From Meira nashicola (Eukaryota > Basidiomycota > Exobasidiomycetes > Exobasidiales > Brachybasidiaceae), in the NCBI GenBank assembly GCA_001600355.1, contig BCJU01000003.1, forward strand, positions 1,616,519-1,680,518: DNA of 64,000 bases, in the 5' to 3' direction. A program made the translations under genes and the position numbers. Below are positions 9,737 to 22,780 of the stretch, piece by piece (position 1 is the stretch's first letter; the number at the start of each line of letters is the position of its first letter). A model generated the notes under the pieces. The model did not search any database and had not been told where the DNA came from. It saw only the letters and a program-made list of their open reading frames with translations.

Positions 9737-11752
9737 TTAAATTCTTGTAATGTCGACTCTTGTACGATCATACAATGCATTTTGCAATCTTGTACCTGAA
9801 TCGGAATCTGAATCTTGTTGCATGACATTTTGCAAATCTTGTTTAGGCATAGGTATAATTTGCAAACAAGCAAAAGAACCTTTTCCGTCATTATTTCCTT
9901 TTGCTGTTAAACCTGGATTTACTACAACTGTTCCATCCACGATTTTAGCAAAAGGGGTTAAAATGCTGGGCAATAATAGCACATCTGGCGTAACATCTGT
10001 GAATTGAGCTAAATGAGCGTGTGAAACGTCCAAAGGTAAATCTGATGCGGTTGAAGCAGGAAAGAGAGGATAAAAATGACGTGAATGCAATACATGACGA
10101 ACAGAACGTGCCATTGCATCTCTTGTTTTAGTAGGTGTACTACCATCATTCTTTTCTCCGTTTACCGTTAAATTGAATACCAATTCTTCCGATCGTAAAT
10201 CACGTAAGATATCTGCTGTTGAAATACCAAAGATCACTTCATTGATACTGAACATGCATGGATTTGGCAAACATTTCACACGTTTGTGAATGCCAAGCAT
10301 GGTTTTATCAAACATAGGTTGAGGCCAAGCAGCATGAGGATGAACGATATCCCGAGTACTGGGTAATAAGATAGCCGTCGTACGAGCAGATGAATCGCAA
10401 AGACGACGTAATCTGGATCCGATGTGATTCTCAAATAATTCTTGTGGTAATTGCATCAAATTAGGATCAAGAAGTCCGCTGTGATTGACGGGTAGAAAAG
10501 GACCCATAAATAATGCAACATCTGGCTTACGTTGTTCGATTTGATCCAAAAGTTTGTGCCAAGGTGTAAAGTTTAAGTCGTTATCCAGAGTAAATGGGCC
10601 TGAAGCCACAAATATACTCATTGCTTCGCCCTTCAACTTTCCCGTAGCATGTTGATGTTCAAGTAAATCTACCACTTCAGTTTCAGGTAAAGGAAGAGAG
10701 GGTGGCATCAAAATTTCTTCAACGAGAAAAGCATCTCCGCCTCCATTTCGTCCTTTGAAACCGGCAATGAGACCAGGAAACAAGGCAAGTTGACCACCAG
10801 TCGTGCTTGGATGAGGAATGCCTTTTCCGTCAGAAGTAGGTAAAGCTCGGACATTGACATTATTCGGTAAATGCATCGGGGTTCGGCTCGCTCCACCAAC
10901 TCTGCGAGATACTTCTACCACCAATCCATCGGACAATTTGGGTTGTTTTGGCTTTCCGTTTACGATTTTTGTTTCGCTTTGAACTACTGGTGCAATCCGC
11001 CCAACGATATAAACACTTTCTTGCGATGAGGTTGAAGGATCAACCAGATCTTCATCTTTGATCCCATATGTATTCAAAATTACTTCTGTCATCTTCTCAA
11101 CCGCATCATCCAACGCATTTCCCTTCATTCCCGGTCTTTCGAACATATATCTATAATTCCATGCTTTTGGATTTGTTCCGATTGCCAATGATACGCGACT
11201 TTGATTGGTCGTATTCAATGTCGAGGATGTAGGAATGTGTGGATTTAATGTTTCAATGATTTGTTCGGATGTATTTGTAGTTGGCGTTACATTGACAAAA
11301 GGGTCATTGGATACCGAAGAAGGTACATTAGCCGATCTTACGGGTGTGTTTGGTGCTTGTTGACTGACGCCGAACAAAGAGCCCAAGCCTGCCTTTGACT
11401 TATTCATAGCAGGCGTTGAAGTGATGGCATTTCCCGTCGTTCCTGTCCCAGATTTCGTACGAAGTTTTGATTCCCATTCGTTTTGAATGCTTTGTCGTAA
11501 TTGATCAATAACATCGTGAGTAATGCTTTGCCGTCTATCTGCTACGAGAATTGCTTCTGTTTTGTAAAATAAATCATCCGCTGTTAAGCTGGATGCATAC
11601 AATCGCAATATTGACACTAATGATTCTAGCATCGGACTGGATTCATCTAAAAGTCTAGAAGGGAACACTTGCAAGATCGAATTTCTAAAGGATTCGTCAT
11701 CTTGAGCTGTACGTTTGATTGGAATTTTTGATGATGCTGGAACTGCCATCAT
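9737..11752 (-). CDS. POL12: DNA polymerase alpha subunit B
   Basis: Single exon, 671 residues starting at the ATG at 11752; reading further upstream would need a TTG start. This is the non-catalytic B subunit of polymerase alpha-primase, which tethers the complex and helps start each Okazaki fragment. The N-terminal helical domain is at about 1-100, then a Thr/Ser-rich linker. The OB region follows with NPKAWNYRYMFERPGMKGNA. The inactivated phosphoesterase domain begins near residue 379 (IFVASGPFTLDNDLNFTPW), continues with DVALFMGPFLPVNHSGLLD, and ends with VDGTVVVNPG near residue 610. The family lacks catalytic activity. An ACGCGT box lies 141 bases upstream of the start, consistent with G1/S expression. 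Confidence 0.93.
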   Translation of the reverse strand: MMAVPASSKIPIKRTAQDDESFRNSILQVFPSRLLDESSPMLESLVSILRLYASSLTADDLFYKTEAILVADRRQSITHDVIDQLRQSIQNEWESKLRTKSGTGTTGNAITSTPAMNKSKAGLGSLFGVSQQAPNTPVRSANVPSSVSNDPFVNVTPTTNTSEQIIETLNPHIPTSSTLNTTNQSRVSLAIGTNPKAWNYRYMFERPGMKGNALDDAVEKMTEVILNTYGIKDEDLVDPSTSSQESVYIVGRIAPVVQSETKIVNGKPKQPKLSDGLVVEVSRRVGGASRTPMHLPNNVNVRALPTSDGKGIPHPSTTGGQLALFPGLIAGFKGRNGGGDAFLVEEILMPPSLPLPETEVVDLLEHQHATGKLKGEAMSIFVASGPFTLDNDLNFTPWHKLLDQIEQRKPDVALFMGPFLPVNHSGLLDPNLMQLPQELFENHIGSRLRRLCDSSARTTAILLPSTRDIVHPHAAWPQPMFDKTMLGIHKRVKCLPNPCMFSINEVIFGISTADILRDLRSEELVFNLTVNGEKNDGSTPTKTRDAMARSVRHVLHSRHFYPLFPASTASDLPLDVSHAHLAQFTDVTPDVLLLPSILTPFAKIVDGTVVVNPGLTAKGNNDGKGSFACLQIIPMPKQDLQNVMQQDSDSDSGTRLQNALYDRTRVDITRI

Positions 11753-13314
11753 CTTTGGCAAAAGTATAGGTATGATGAAGTAGCAAGTCAGGTTAAGTTC
11801 CTGCTTAGATAGGTATTTAGTGTTGGTCTTGCTGCAATCAACTATTTAGCCAGTGAAAGTTTACACGCTTTTGGTTGAATACGTGAGTAGGAACGCGTGA
11901 AATGAATAGCGCGTCTGTGTAACACTTTCTCAGCAAAAATAAAACGTGCAACACTCATGTTTCGTGACGCGATGTGAATGCAATTCAATTTATGGATTAT
12001 TCTACAAAAAATTATTCATAGTGTAGAATATCCCTTCCGTTCACGTGTGTTTTATGTGTGCATATTGCATTAAACAGGTTACATACAGTAGATTTGAAAA
12101 AAAGCAAAATTCGTTTCTGAAGATCTCAAATCGGTCCTTCCGCCTTGGCGGCGCATGTAGAGTTTTGGGGAAGACACTATTATTCTTTGTAATCATGTTC
12201 CTCTTCAGTGCAAAGGTATTCTTGATCGTTATGCTCACTAAATATAAATTATGATCATACGTTATGATTACTGAATTCATATTATGAGAGTATGGATTCA
12301 TCTTTAAGCTTTTTCGGCATCACTCAGCCTTGTCAGGGTCGCCGAAGGGGATTTGAAATAAGGTTAGCTACACACAATTGTATATATGTCGGAATAGAAG
12401 GAGCCGCGGTTTCGGAAATATGTATTTTATGTCGATCTGAAGCGGGTGTCCTTTGCGCAAATCGATTAAACCCGCTCGTGTGGCCTACGCCCTACGCGTT
12501 ACTTAAAAAAATCAAAATCCGATAAATTGCATCGAAGATAAAAAAGTATTATCGTGCATGCATGATGCAAGTAGGCCAAAACAAATACACCCACGCTCCA
12601 AATAGACACCGTACGCGTCTACCCGCGAACACCGCTTTTTCTTTCGATCTGTAAAAATAAAAGCAAAAGCTTCCCTCCACCCGCTTTTAAAACTAGACTG
12701 CTATTTTGCTCACTTTTAACTTCCGCCGGTTATTGATTGGAATTGACACTCTACATACGTACCCTATTCATGTGTTCTGTCATGTATATACCTATTTGCA
12801 TTGACAATGAGGAAAATGTAGTCCCTGTCAGATAATACATTTTTCATTAACTTCATGCTAGCGTAAAAAAGGGACACAGGTCTCCACTTATTCTTACAAT
12901 TTAGCGAGCAAATTGGCCCTTTGCCATTTTTTAGTTCAGGGTGTTTACACCAAAAGACAGAGGAAGCCATCGGTGCCGATAGATTTGTGGCGTGTGGTAG
13001 GTACAAGAGGAGGGAAAAGAGAAAAGAAAATCAATTTTTCTCAAAAATCAATAGCGCGATTCCATGACTGCTTCTAAGAAGGTGGAATTTTACACTCATC
13101 ACCTTTTGATAAAATTCTTGCATATATGTTTATTCGAGTGATAGGCTTAAAACTTTTTCTTCCAAACGTCCAATCTGTACACCATCATATCCATCACTAA
13201 ACGCAAAGAGTGTTATAAAACTAACAGAAAAGAATCGTTGTATGCATACATCCTCCTCACCAAAAACGGGCTGATCTTTCGACTGTTAGGTCAAATTTAC
13301 CAGGATCGTTCAAA
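11753..13314. other. Large intergenic region POL12 / PH-domain gene
   Basis: About 1.56 kb between two divergent starts, long for this window. ACGCGT occurs at 11893-11898 (near POL12), 12494-12499 and 12613-12618. The POL12 box is in a good promoter position; the other two have no close gene. The small open frames here show no codon bias or recognisable domain, and no RNA gene is evident. Confidence 0.5.
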
Positions 13315-14651
13315 ATGGCTACTTCCACAGCCAGGGAAAGTTCTGCTCCTGGTTTTGTTGTGCCGACAATCGGATCTACAGGAGGAGGAAATGAAAGAAC
13401 GAATGGGGTTCAAGTCAAATCATCTTCTCTCTCGGGTACGCCAGCTGATGTTGGTTCAAGGAATACTACAACGCCAGCGGACAATCGAAGTTTTGCAAGA
13501 GAGCCATACAGGATACGAATAAATGCACAGAATAATGGCTTCTCTTCCGAACGAGAAAGGTTGATCTTGATGCGTAGCATCTCTCACCTTCGAAAAGAGG
13601 AGACCTCTCCCAGCCAACAGAAATCAACTCCTACCCCACAACAACATATTTCAGAAGAAAATGATGAACAATCCGCCAGACCATTTCATCACTCTGAGCT
13701 AGCATCGCCACCCTGCTACTCAAACAATCGATCAGGATTTTCACGCCTTTCCCTCGATGTCAGAAGGTCAAGAGCTATGTCTGCAAGCGATTCAAGTCCT
13801 TACGGAGAAATGCCGCACAATAGGAATTCTACTTCAAACGAGAGAAGATGGTTCTCAAGGAGTCAATTTGATTTATCAACTCCGACTGCTGGCGATCGTG
13901 AATCGGGCGATAGTTCACCAACTTCACCGCGCTTTACGCCTCAAGGAAGCCTGACAGATGGCGTTTTACAAGCGAAAGCTCGTGTTGCTGCCATGGCTTC
14001 TGCTAAATTACGAAGATTTAGCTTTGCCACTTTGCCAAAAATGAATTCAAAAAGGACAGAAATTGTTAAAATCAATAAAGAGAAAGAAATGCATCAAAGT
14101 TCGATCAAAAAGGAAAAGCAAAAAGCTGTTCCGACGGAAGAAATTTCAGTGACAGATTTCGAGGTACAGAATAGAGGAGGCATCCGTGTTGCTACGCACG
14201 ATGTACACTCAGACGATTCAATCTCAGCTTTACAATCCGCTGGATTGACAGAAAGCGGAGTGCGCTTTGCAAGACCAAATCAAGACAATATCCGTCGTAA
14301 TAGCGATGCGCCTTCTAGTTTCAATTCAACTGAGCCCAGCACAAGTAGTGAAGAAGGAGGAGCAAATAGTTTGCAAAATAGCATGAATCCTAGCAGACGC
14401 AACAGTGATTTACGTCATTCAACTGCCCAAAGCACTCCAGCCACTGAACATCCTCCTCAAATGTTTACATCTTCGAATCTTACCGAAGAGCATGAAACAG
14501 AAGAAGATGACGGTATTCAATGGGCAACTCCATCCGAGTCTGTGCATAATTCAATCGATCCTTTCGATACAAAGACAAATCCATCAAATGTAGATTGCCG
14601 TAAGTGAACAATTACGTTTGTGTTAGAAGGATATCTTACTTACACCTTCAC

Positions 14652-14682
<31 letters not shown>

Positions 14683-17600
14683 CCTCCTTCTCCTTCACTC
14701 TTTCTTTCTTTCCATGAATCGTGGCTTTTCGGCAATTAATGAACGGCTTCCTTTTTATCGTCATACAATCAATTCGGCATTTTTATCGAAATAATCAATC
14801 TATTCGGCATCATCGATTCGAAACACCATGTTTATTCAATTCAACGCCTTTTTTACCCCGACAAACGCATGCCTTTTATTGCTCTCTTCCGTTCCTTCGT
14901 TCCCATGATAAACAATTCGCACATCTTCCGTCAAAACGGCATATCTGGCTGCATACATACTTACAATACCAATACCCCGGCTCAAAACGTCCGATTGTGC
15001 CTTTCTAATCGTTCGATTTTTCTTTCCTTTGCATCCTCCTGCCTGGGACCCACAAATTTGAAATCGTCCTTTGCGGGCGGCTTGCTTTTTCTTTTCGCAA
15101 ATCGTAATTTCGCCTTTACCGCTACTTTGCCTTTTTTCTCTAATTTTACGACAAAAAATTTACGCGCTGCGCTGCGCCCGTCTGCACATTCACCACACGG
15201 GTCTACTGCCCTCAACTGATGCGTACATCATCTGTACTATTGTATCTCCGCTTATTGCCTACAATTATGCATGCATAATTGCACACACTCTCTATTTGCT
15301 CGGGATACGCTGACCGATCACCCATTACTTGGCGACATGTTTTCGATTTTCACAAATTATATCTTTGCTACACCACTCGGCAATCATTCATTTTCCTTTT
15401 CCACCCTTTCCATCAATCAGCCCTAATCATCGAAACCTCAACATCATCCGCGTCAGCTACTCCTCCAACGTTCAATAATCGGCAGTCTTCTTTGCCGTTC
15501 CAATCAGCAATCATAGAAGAACGATCTAACATCAATCCGCAACACGAACATAATGCTACAAAGGCCTCTTTGACAAATAAAGAAGAAGCAGGCGAGATGT
15601 CTACACTCCGATTTATTTCACCTTTTGCATCTATCTTGCCTTCTCAATCACAAGTCAAAGCTGCCAATGCATTAGGAATAGACGAAGAACAAGCATATTT
15701 GGAACGTGCAATAAAAGAAATTGATACAGAACAAGGCAGAAGTAGCAACGAAAGTATAACAACGCCAGAAAGCAGACAGGCTCCCATCAACGTGTATCCT
15801 ACTCAAACATCACAACCCCAGCATCAAGATTCAGCAAACAACAATGCAGCAAGAAGAACGAGATCTTCACGTTTATCACAATTACCACGTCTCAATTCAG
15901 CAAGAGGTAAACAAGCATTTAGCGGAGGAAACGGTGGACGAAATGGTCAAGCAGGTGGAGGTCTAGGAGGTGGCTCAGGTGATGGAGGTGACGATGGCGA
16001 CGATCGTAGAGATAGCAATGCAAGTCAAATAAGCGAAGACCCTCCCAGCGATGATGAAACAATTGAGGGTCAAGAAGATGGAGAGACGGAAACAGATACC
16101 GATTCTGAAGGTAGCCTTGCTTCAGATGATGATTTGAGCGGTATGCCGGGATCTCTACCGCCTCCTATCTCCCACGAACATCGTATGTCGCGAGGATCAA
16201 GTACAGGATCTCGTGGAAGGAGACCTAGTGGGATTACCATGCCACCTGCACCAACATTTGCGCACTTAGAGCCATTTGCAAGTGCTGCTGGGCAGAATCA
16301 TCTTGAAGGAATTGGGAAATTACATGCTAATCTTGGGCCTACTGACACAGAGGCTTCCGAAGAACTACGTGATGGACTCACTACGCCAAAGATTGGAAGA
16401 AGAGTTGGATATGAAAATGATTCGCTAAATTCAACAATCAAGGAAAGGACTCCTTCTGCCTCTATGGGACCTATTAGAAGTCGCGAAAATTGGACACAAT
16501 TTGGCGAAGAGACTCCTGGTTGGCTGCCAACCCCACGGGCATCTGCCCCTGCTGGAAGCTCGATGCAATCCCCTAAAGGAGGGCTGAGTATTCAAACTCA
16601 ACTGAAAAACGGGCAAGCAAGCCCTACGGATACGTCTTATTTCAATATTCAGCCAGCTCCTGCGAATAATGTGATCCGTAATCGAAACGATTCAAGCCAT
16701 CCGAACAATCTAATCCCTCCACCTTCTCCTTCCATTATTACTCGATCAAGAGCTCAGTCATCTGCAAGCCTTCGTTCGATGGGCATGTCCCCTGGTATCA
16801 GTTTGAGAGAATTACCTCCGATGCCACCAATCGTTCCTTTAAATTTGCGCTCAGCAGATCGAGCACTTTCGCCAGGTCGCAAAATTGTTAGCCCCCTTCC
16901 CGTACAAGCAACGCCTTCTCTGTCTACTTCTACGGATGAAAGTAGCGCAGACTCGATAAGCAAAGCTGCAGAATCACCTTTGACATCGCAACAAGAAAAG
17001 CAAACAACCAGTCGTACTACAACACCTCGCCCTCTTAACGCATCTTTCGCCGTCAAACCAGCCCAAGAGCCGGCTTTACCAGCATCCTCACCTTCTTCGC
17101 CACGTAATCCAGAGCTCTCGCTTCATTCATCCATCGGAAGACGGACTGGTACTGCGCTTTTAGGTGTTCCTGAATCTGGAAGTGCTCGACCTGGATTGTA
17201 TAAACAAGAATCAAGATCGCTGATCGATCTTAATTCGCCTACACGCAATCAGATTGAGCCAACATTGAAACCTTTGCAAAAGCCAGTGGTTGTACGAGAT
17301 GTTCGTTCCACTCAAGTGGATCAATTGAAGCATGCTGAACAGCAAGGAAGAACTGCATCTCCTGCTCCTTCTATTGAATCGATAACTGCTCCAGCTTCTG
17401 CTTCTGCTTCTACGACGAATTTGCGTAGAAGAAGATCGATGTATGAAGTAGGAGCTGCACCACCACCTTATACAATTATTCCTGGAGGAATCGAACAAAA
17501 AATTATTCCAAGAGAGGAAGAAGGCAAAGAATCTTTACCCAACTATCATTGTTCGGTACATATCGAAGGCTACTTGCCAAGAAAGATGGAATTCAGCTCA

Positions 17601-18605
17601 CCCGGAGTTCAAGCAAAAGATCGAAGTTGGAAAAGACAATATTTCGTTTTGCACGGTACCTGTTTACGCATCTATCGTACGGATTTGAGTAACGATCGTT
17701 CTGCTTTGAAAGGCGAACATGGAGTTATGTCAGGCGTTCATGTTCATCACGATCCTATGAACGAAGATGGACCTAATCACCCTGTTGGAAGTACGACTAG
17801 CAAAGTGGTTGCAACTGATGGCAATACAAATGTCAATTCCAAAGATCAATCAGTCAATTCTACCACTACTACTACAGCCGCTACTACCAATGGACAGAAC
17901 CAATCAGTAAATCGTTCACCTACTGCTAGTACTATTAATAGCAAGATAAATGATGGATATTCCGGTAACGGTGCACTTTCACGAAAAGTGGAAGCTTTAT
18001 CAGGTACAATTTCTCATTCTTTGCATAGAGGATCTTTGGTTAAACAGTACACCCTACAAGGAGCTGAATCTGGTTTAGCAGCGGATTATTTGAAACGCAG
18101 ACATGTTGTTCGTGTACGTGCTGAAGGTGAACAATTTTTATTGCAAACGCGAAACGATCGTCATGTAGTTGATTGGATCGAAGCATTTCAAGCTGCAACA
18201 AATATCGCAATGGACTTGGAAAGAAGGCCGATGCCCAAATTTATCACTTTACCACGTAGACGTAGACGCAGAAACGGTCAAAGAACGCGTGATTCATCTA
18301 ATACTGGTGCAAACGGTCGATCTGGTGGTGCAAATGGCGGTGAAGAACAAGACACTAGCACCATTCCAGACGGAGATCTTTCGGCCAGAGAGATGGCTGA
18401 TATTGCGGAAGCAAGAAGACGTTCTTTGATGGAATCTAGTCTTTCTAACTCTCAACGTTCTTCTATTAGTGGACAATCTCGTGCTAATCCTCCTCGTCCT
18501 TTGGGCTTACCCGGTGATGAATCACCAAATCCTTCTGCTGCATTTGAGAGAATGTTACGCGAAGAGGAAGAAGCAATGGCAAGGCAAGATGCTGGAGACA
18601 TTTAA
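13315..18605 (+). CDS. Large PH-domain protein
   Basis: Two exons, 13315-14599 and 15421-18605, predict about 1489 residues. The donor GTAAGT at 14600 lies just before a stop, and CAG at 15418-15420 restores the frame (NVDC-P-LIIETSTS). The 821-nt intron is unusually long, so a small middle exon or two separate genes remain possible. Residues 1-1100 are Ser/Pro/Thr/Asn-rich disorder with Gly and Asp/Glu tracts. The PH domain lies at about 1135-1355: CSVHIEGYLPRKMEFSSPG, RSWKRQYFVLHGTCLRIYR, then VVRVRAEGEQFLLQTRN and VVDWIEAFQAATNIAMDLE. It is split by a roughly 100-residue Ser/Thr/Asn insert. A basic run follows (LPRRRRRR). This PH type is conserved in basidiomycetes; lipid binding at the plasma membrane is inferred. 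Confidence 0.75.
14654..14682 (+). repeat. (TTA)n microsatellite in intron
   Basis: About nine and a half uninterrupted TTA units inside the proposed long intron of the PH-domain gene. Its presence supports this stretch being non-coding. Confidence 0.9.
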
Positions 18606-18842
18606 GCAGAATGAAAAAATTAAAATGTTCTTTGTAATACAAAATTTTGTTACGACAAAACTCATACACTGTATTTATTCTCACTGAAATTTTCATGATT
18701 TCTCACGCTTTATAGGGTTATCCTACATGATACAGTTGTTAGATTATAGAGCACAAATTAAAAGACAATGAAATAACAGAAAAAGAAAAGAAAAACAAAG
18801 AAGTGTGCAAGAAATTAGTTCATTTGCCAATCGATCAAAGTT

Positions 18843-21482
18843 TTATACGCCGCTCGTAGGTGCACCATTTGCGGCATCCAATAAAAGTTGAGCTTGAATG
18901 CCGAGATCATGATGATCATTATCGGCTTGTGTTGCATCACCTGAATCAGGTCCATTGGATGTTGAGATTGCCTGAGAAGATTCTCCAACAGATGTAGTCA
19001 ATTTAGAGGCTTGATCTTCACTTCCAAGAATCGAAGGAAACATAGCAGCAGATCCAATGATACTATTTGCATCAGCCGTCGTCATTGAAATAGAAGCTGC
19101 AGGTCCCATACTCGAATGTGATCCTGAAGCTGCTGCTGCTGCCGCGGCTGCAGCCGCGGCAGCCGCTGCATTGCTTACTGCAATCATGGCTGCGCTACTC
19201 AATCCATCTAATCCTCCAAATTCACTATGAAGACCATGTCCATTTTTAGCCATATCGGAAAGACCCATAACAGCAGCAGCTTCTGCCGCTGCTCCAGTCG
19301 ATGAACTTGCAGAAATACTGTGAGAGCCTGGCATGCTAGACGTTAATCCACTTAAGCCGGCGAGAACTTTTGCTGGTGAAGTGAGATCAGAAGATGAAGA
19401 GGCGTAATGATTTGCAAATGCTGGCATATTCTCCAAAGATGGATCAACGACAGGCTTAATATCCCCTCCCATTCCATTTCCAGCACCATGCACGCCGCCA
19501 CCTTGAGCCATCATAGCAGCATTTGCCAGCAAGAACGCTGCCTCGGCGTCGGATTTACTTCTATTACGTGTTGATGAAAGATCGCCAATTTCATTACCAT
19601 TTCCATTTGCATCGCTTATCGATTCGCGCTTTTGTTTCTTCTTTGCAGGTTGACGTTTTCTCTGCTTTGCCGGTTTCACATCTTCTTCTACTTTTACAGG
19701 AGGATAAGGAGATGGCTCTTGGATTTGAGAAGTACCTTGTGCGCTCGTACTTGCACGTCCATTTTCATCATTCTCCGTTGACCATTCTTCATCGCTTGCT
19801 TCCTCACTTTCTGATCCATCACCGGATTTTGACCGCTTCTTTTTTGACTTAATTTCAGGTTTTACATATCCAGGTTGATGGCATCGCATATGTCGATTAA
19901 GTGTAGTTCGACGCGTGAACATTTTTCCACATGATCGTTCGGTGCATACGTATGGTCGTTTACCAGAATGTGTTCTCCGATGACGAGCTAAAGAAGATGA
20001 ATCACTGAAACTTTTGTTACATCCTGCAAATTCGCAAACATGCGGTCGATCACCGGTATGAACACGAGAGTGAACCGTGAGAGCGGATCTTTGGATAAAT
20101 CTCTTTCCACATCCAGGCCAATCGCAAGGATATGGTCTTTCACCCGTATGAATCCTCTTGTGACGAGCCAAATCTGAACGTCGGCTAAAAGTTTTTTCAC
20201 AATCATCGCATTTGTGTAACTTTGGTCCACCAGCGTCACTTTCCGTGTATTCTCCTAATGCTGCTTTTTCTGCTGCCGTTTGATTTGCTGCTTTAGATCC
20301 TGTCTGCCTTCTCTGTTTAGGTCCCGAAGAAGTTGCTCCATTTTTCTGTGTCGTTGGTTTTTCGGTTGTCTGAGCATCTTGCGAAGTTGCTGTTGTATTT
20401 ACATTTTGAGACACTGCTCCATATGGTGTACCGTATTGAGCATACGATCCAACAAATGGTTGTGGCGGAGGTGGTCCATTTGTATCGGTAAATGCGCTCG
20501 TATCTGCTCCACTCAAACCAGATATATCGCCAAAAGATGAATTGCCTGCCCATCCGCTCGGCCCTGATCCTGATCCTCGTTGACCGCCTGCCATGGAAAA
20601 GTTTGGCAGAGAATATGCTGGACTATCAGCCAAATTACTGCCGCGGTATGCATGCGGAGAAAATGGAAGTCCACCTCCTGTACGATATGGCGATCCTGTA
20701 CCTTGATGGGATTGATAAAATGTTGCCGGGGATGGAAAACGTTCGATATTACCTAGTGAACCTCTTGGTGTACCACGACTAGGACTATCCCGGCCTCCGG
20801 ATCTTTCTTGAGATTCAGCTGCAGCCATGATAGCCGCCAATCCATCAGGTTGTGAAACATCAGTATCTAAAGGAAATTCTCGAGCAGCACTAGAGGCAAA
20901 AGGTGAAGAACGTGTTGCCTCATTGTACCAAGGCGAACTTTCTCGATGATGCTGACCTAGAGCGCCTTTCCAACTTGCAGCAGAAGGTGAAGCACGATAT
21001 TGAGCTGCATCTCGAACACCACGACGAGGAGAATCGATCAAATCGGCCGATACATCTTTGCCATCCTCACCTATTTCACGTTTGGCAATGATTGGTATAT
21101 TAGATGTATGATTATTACTATTATTGTCCTGACCGTTTGTTGCATCTGTATTATCTTCCGTATTATCAAGATTATCTTGTATTCCGTCATTGTCATCCAT
21201 TGTAGATGTTCCGCCTGTGCCACTTGCATCTGGGGAAGGTGAAGTTGGTCTTGAAGCAGAAGTGGGATATTGTAAAGATGCAGCAGCATCCCTGGCTAAA
21301 GCACTCGCTCTTGGACTACCTACTGCTAAGCTTGCATTTCCTCCTTGACTTGATGAAAATCGAGCTGCTGAATCACGATAAGGGGATAAGTGACCTTGTG
21401 AATGAACGTTTAGAAAAGCTGTACGAGGAGATCCTAGAGGTGAACCTCCGCCATGCGATGTCGTTAGAGGGATTCGGCTCAT
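18843..21482 (-). CDS. C2H2 zinc-finger transcription factor
   Basis: Single exon, 879 residues. Four tandem C2H2 fingers lie at about residues 421-536: [20 protein letters not shown], then [19 protein letters not shown], then [19 protein letters not shown], then [18 protein letters not shown]. Linkers are the TGERP/TGDRP/SGKRP type, which favours sequence-specific DNA binding. A basic Lys/Arg-rich patch with a probable nuclear localisation signal follows ([16 protein letters not shown]). The flanks are Ser/Gly/Gln-rich disorder, and a poly-Ala tract of about 15 residues lies near residue 777. The fingers resemble Azf1/Zap1-like fungal regulators, but I cannot assign an orthologue or target. 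Convergent with the PH-domain gene (about 240 bp between stops). Confidence 0.88.
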   Translation of the reverse strand: MSRIPLTTSHGGGSPLGSPRTAFLNVHSQGHLSPYRDSAARFSSSQGGNASLAVGSPRASALARDAAASLQYPTSASRPTSPSPDASGTGGTSTMDDNDGIQDNLDNTEDNTDATNGQDNNSNNHTSNIPIIAKREIGEDGKDVSADLIDSPRRGVRDAAQYRASPSAASWKGALGQHHRESSPWYNEATRSSPFASSAAREFPLDTDVSQPDGLAAIMAAAESQERSGGRDSPSRGTPRGSLGNIERFPSPATFYQSHQGTGSPYRTGGGLPFSPHAYRGSNLADSPAYSLPNFSMAGGQRGSGSGPSGWAGNSSFGDISGLSGADTSAFTDTNGPPPPQPFVGSYAQYGTPYGAVSQNVNTTATSQDAQTTEKPTTQKNGATSSGPKQRRQTGSKAANQTAAEKAALGEYTESDAGGPKLHKCDDCEKTFSRRSDLARHKRIHTGERPYPCDWPGCGKRFIQRSALTVHSRVHTGDRPHVCEFAGCNKSFSDSSSLARHRRTHSGKRPYVCTERSCGKMFTRRTTLNRHMRCHQPGYVKPEIKSKKKRSKSGDGSESEEASDEEWSTENDENGRASTSAQGTSQIQEPSPYPPVKVEEDVKPAKQRKRQPAKKKQKRESISDANGNGNEIGDLSSTRNRSKSDAEAAFLLANAAMMAQGGGVHGAGNGMGGDIKPVVDPSLENMPAFANHYASSSSDLTSPAKVLAGLSGLTSSMPGSHSISASSSTGAAAEAAAVMGLSDMAKNGHGLHSEFGGLDGLSSAAMIAVSNAAAAAAAAAAAAAASGSHSSMGPAASISMTTADANSIIGSAAMFPSILGSEDQASKLTTSVGESSQAISTSNGPDSGDATQADNDHHDLGIQAQLLLDAANGAPTSGV

Positions 21483-22780
21483 TGTTTCAAGCTTGATAGA
21501 ATGAAAAGACTAAGTAATGTCGAGACAGTATCCAAAACAAATTTCAGAGAGGAGAGTTTTGACGAGAAAGTGTTTGGTACTAGTGTGTCGTCCGCTATCT
21601 AGTTGTGTCGGATGAAGATATTTGATTATAAAGTGTTGTTTATCCTTCCAATGACTGAAACAGTCCAACTTATTTCCCCACAATATGATGATCAGAGCCA
21701 GTAATTTGCTCAAACAAATGATTCAAGTCAAAATGTCAGAGACTTGACCATCAATACACGTGGATGCAAGATAGAACGTTCGCTGTCTTTTGCCACTCTA
21801 TTGCCCCTTTAATCAACTGTTTTCAAGTCAGAAAAGGTTGTGATCAACAAATTTGATAGCGACGATGATTTCGACCTTCCTTTTCGAGGTTAATACCTGC
21901 TTTACAACCAATTATCGCGAAGGATTATCGTCCTAAAAACCAACTTGCATACCAAAAGGTGGTAAAGAAAGCGAGGGTTTGTGCTCAGACAAAAAAGGAT
22001 AGCATGGCCCAAACGCACGCGTGAACTTTTTATTTTTTATTTTTTTTGGCATTTTCGAGTCTCAGCGAGCCTGTATCATCTGTAGCACAACCTGTCGCTC
22101 GCTGCAAAGGTAAGATTTAATCGCATATCGGCACACGAAGCCCAAATAGGGACTATAATTAATTAATCCTGGATCAGATTTGGCGGGCTGGCAAGCAGAT
22201 TGCACTTCTACATATGCAAGGGAATTTCTAATACCGGCTACGCTATACATAGATCCATTGGGTGAGGACGGAAATGTATGTATAGTAGTAACCTTTCGTA
22301 GCCACCGATGGTGACTATGTATTTACTAAGAAAATCAAAAAAAATTGAGAAATAAGTTTGACACCTCTTCAGAAATCAAATCACATACAACCAGGATAAG
22401 CTCCTGTATCGTATTGTGCGGCCTAAGAACGAACACAATCCTCAGCCACGCGAATCGGCATCTGTACGGGCGCCAACAGTCGGAAGGATACTCATACGCT
22501 TATGTACGCGAAACACTCAAGGATCACGTGTTGCGCTCTTGTTTTTTAGCCCTGCACTCTAGATGAAAAATTGTGTGCACTATAGCCAGGGAAGAAATAC
22601 CGCAATTACGGTAGGTAGAACGCAGCAGCTTAAGCGAAGACAAACGTGTAGAAAGTGTAAAAAATCAAATACTTGGTTAATAATCATTTCTTCTTTCTGT
22701 TCTTTATGCTTTGCTGATCCTTACAGTAGGCCCAAAGTTCGTTTCTATCTTAAGTACAAAATAAACAAACAATCTTCACA
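21483..22780. other. Intergenic region zinc-finger gene / RPL22
   Basis: About 1.3 kb holding both divergent promoters. ACGCGT lies at 22017-22022 and CACGTG near 22525, about 255 bases before RPL22. A T-rich run is at 22028-22048. Short open frames here look random. No RNA gene recognised. Confidence 0.5.

Noticed and set aside
9364..9750. Open frame overlapping the RanBP1 tail in another frame
   Set aside because: It is a shadow of the Glu/Lys-rich coding repeat, with no domain and no promoter.
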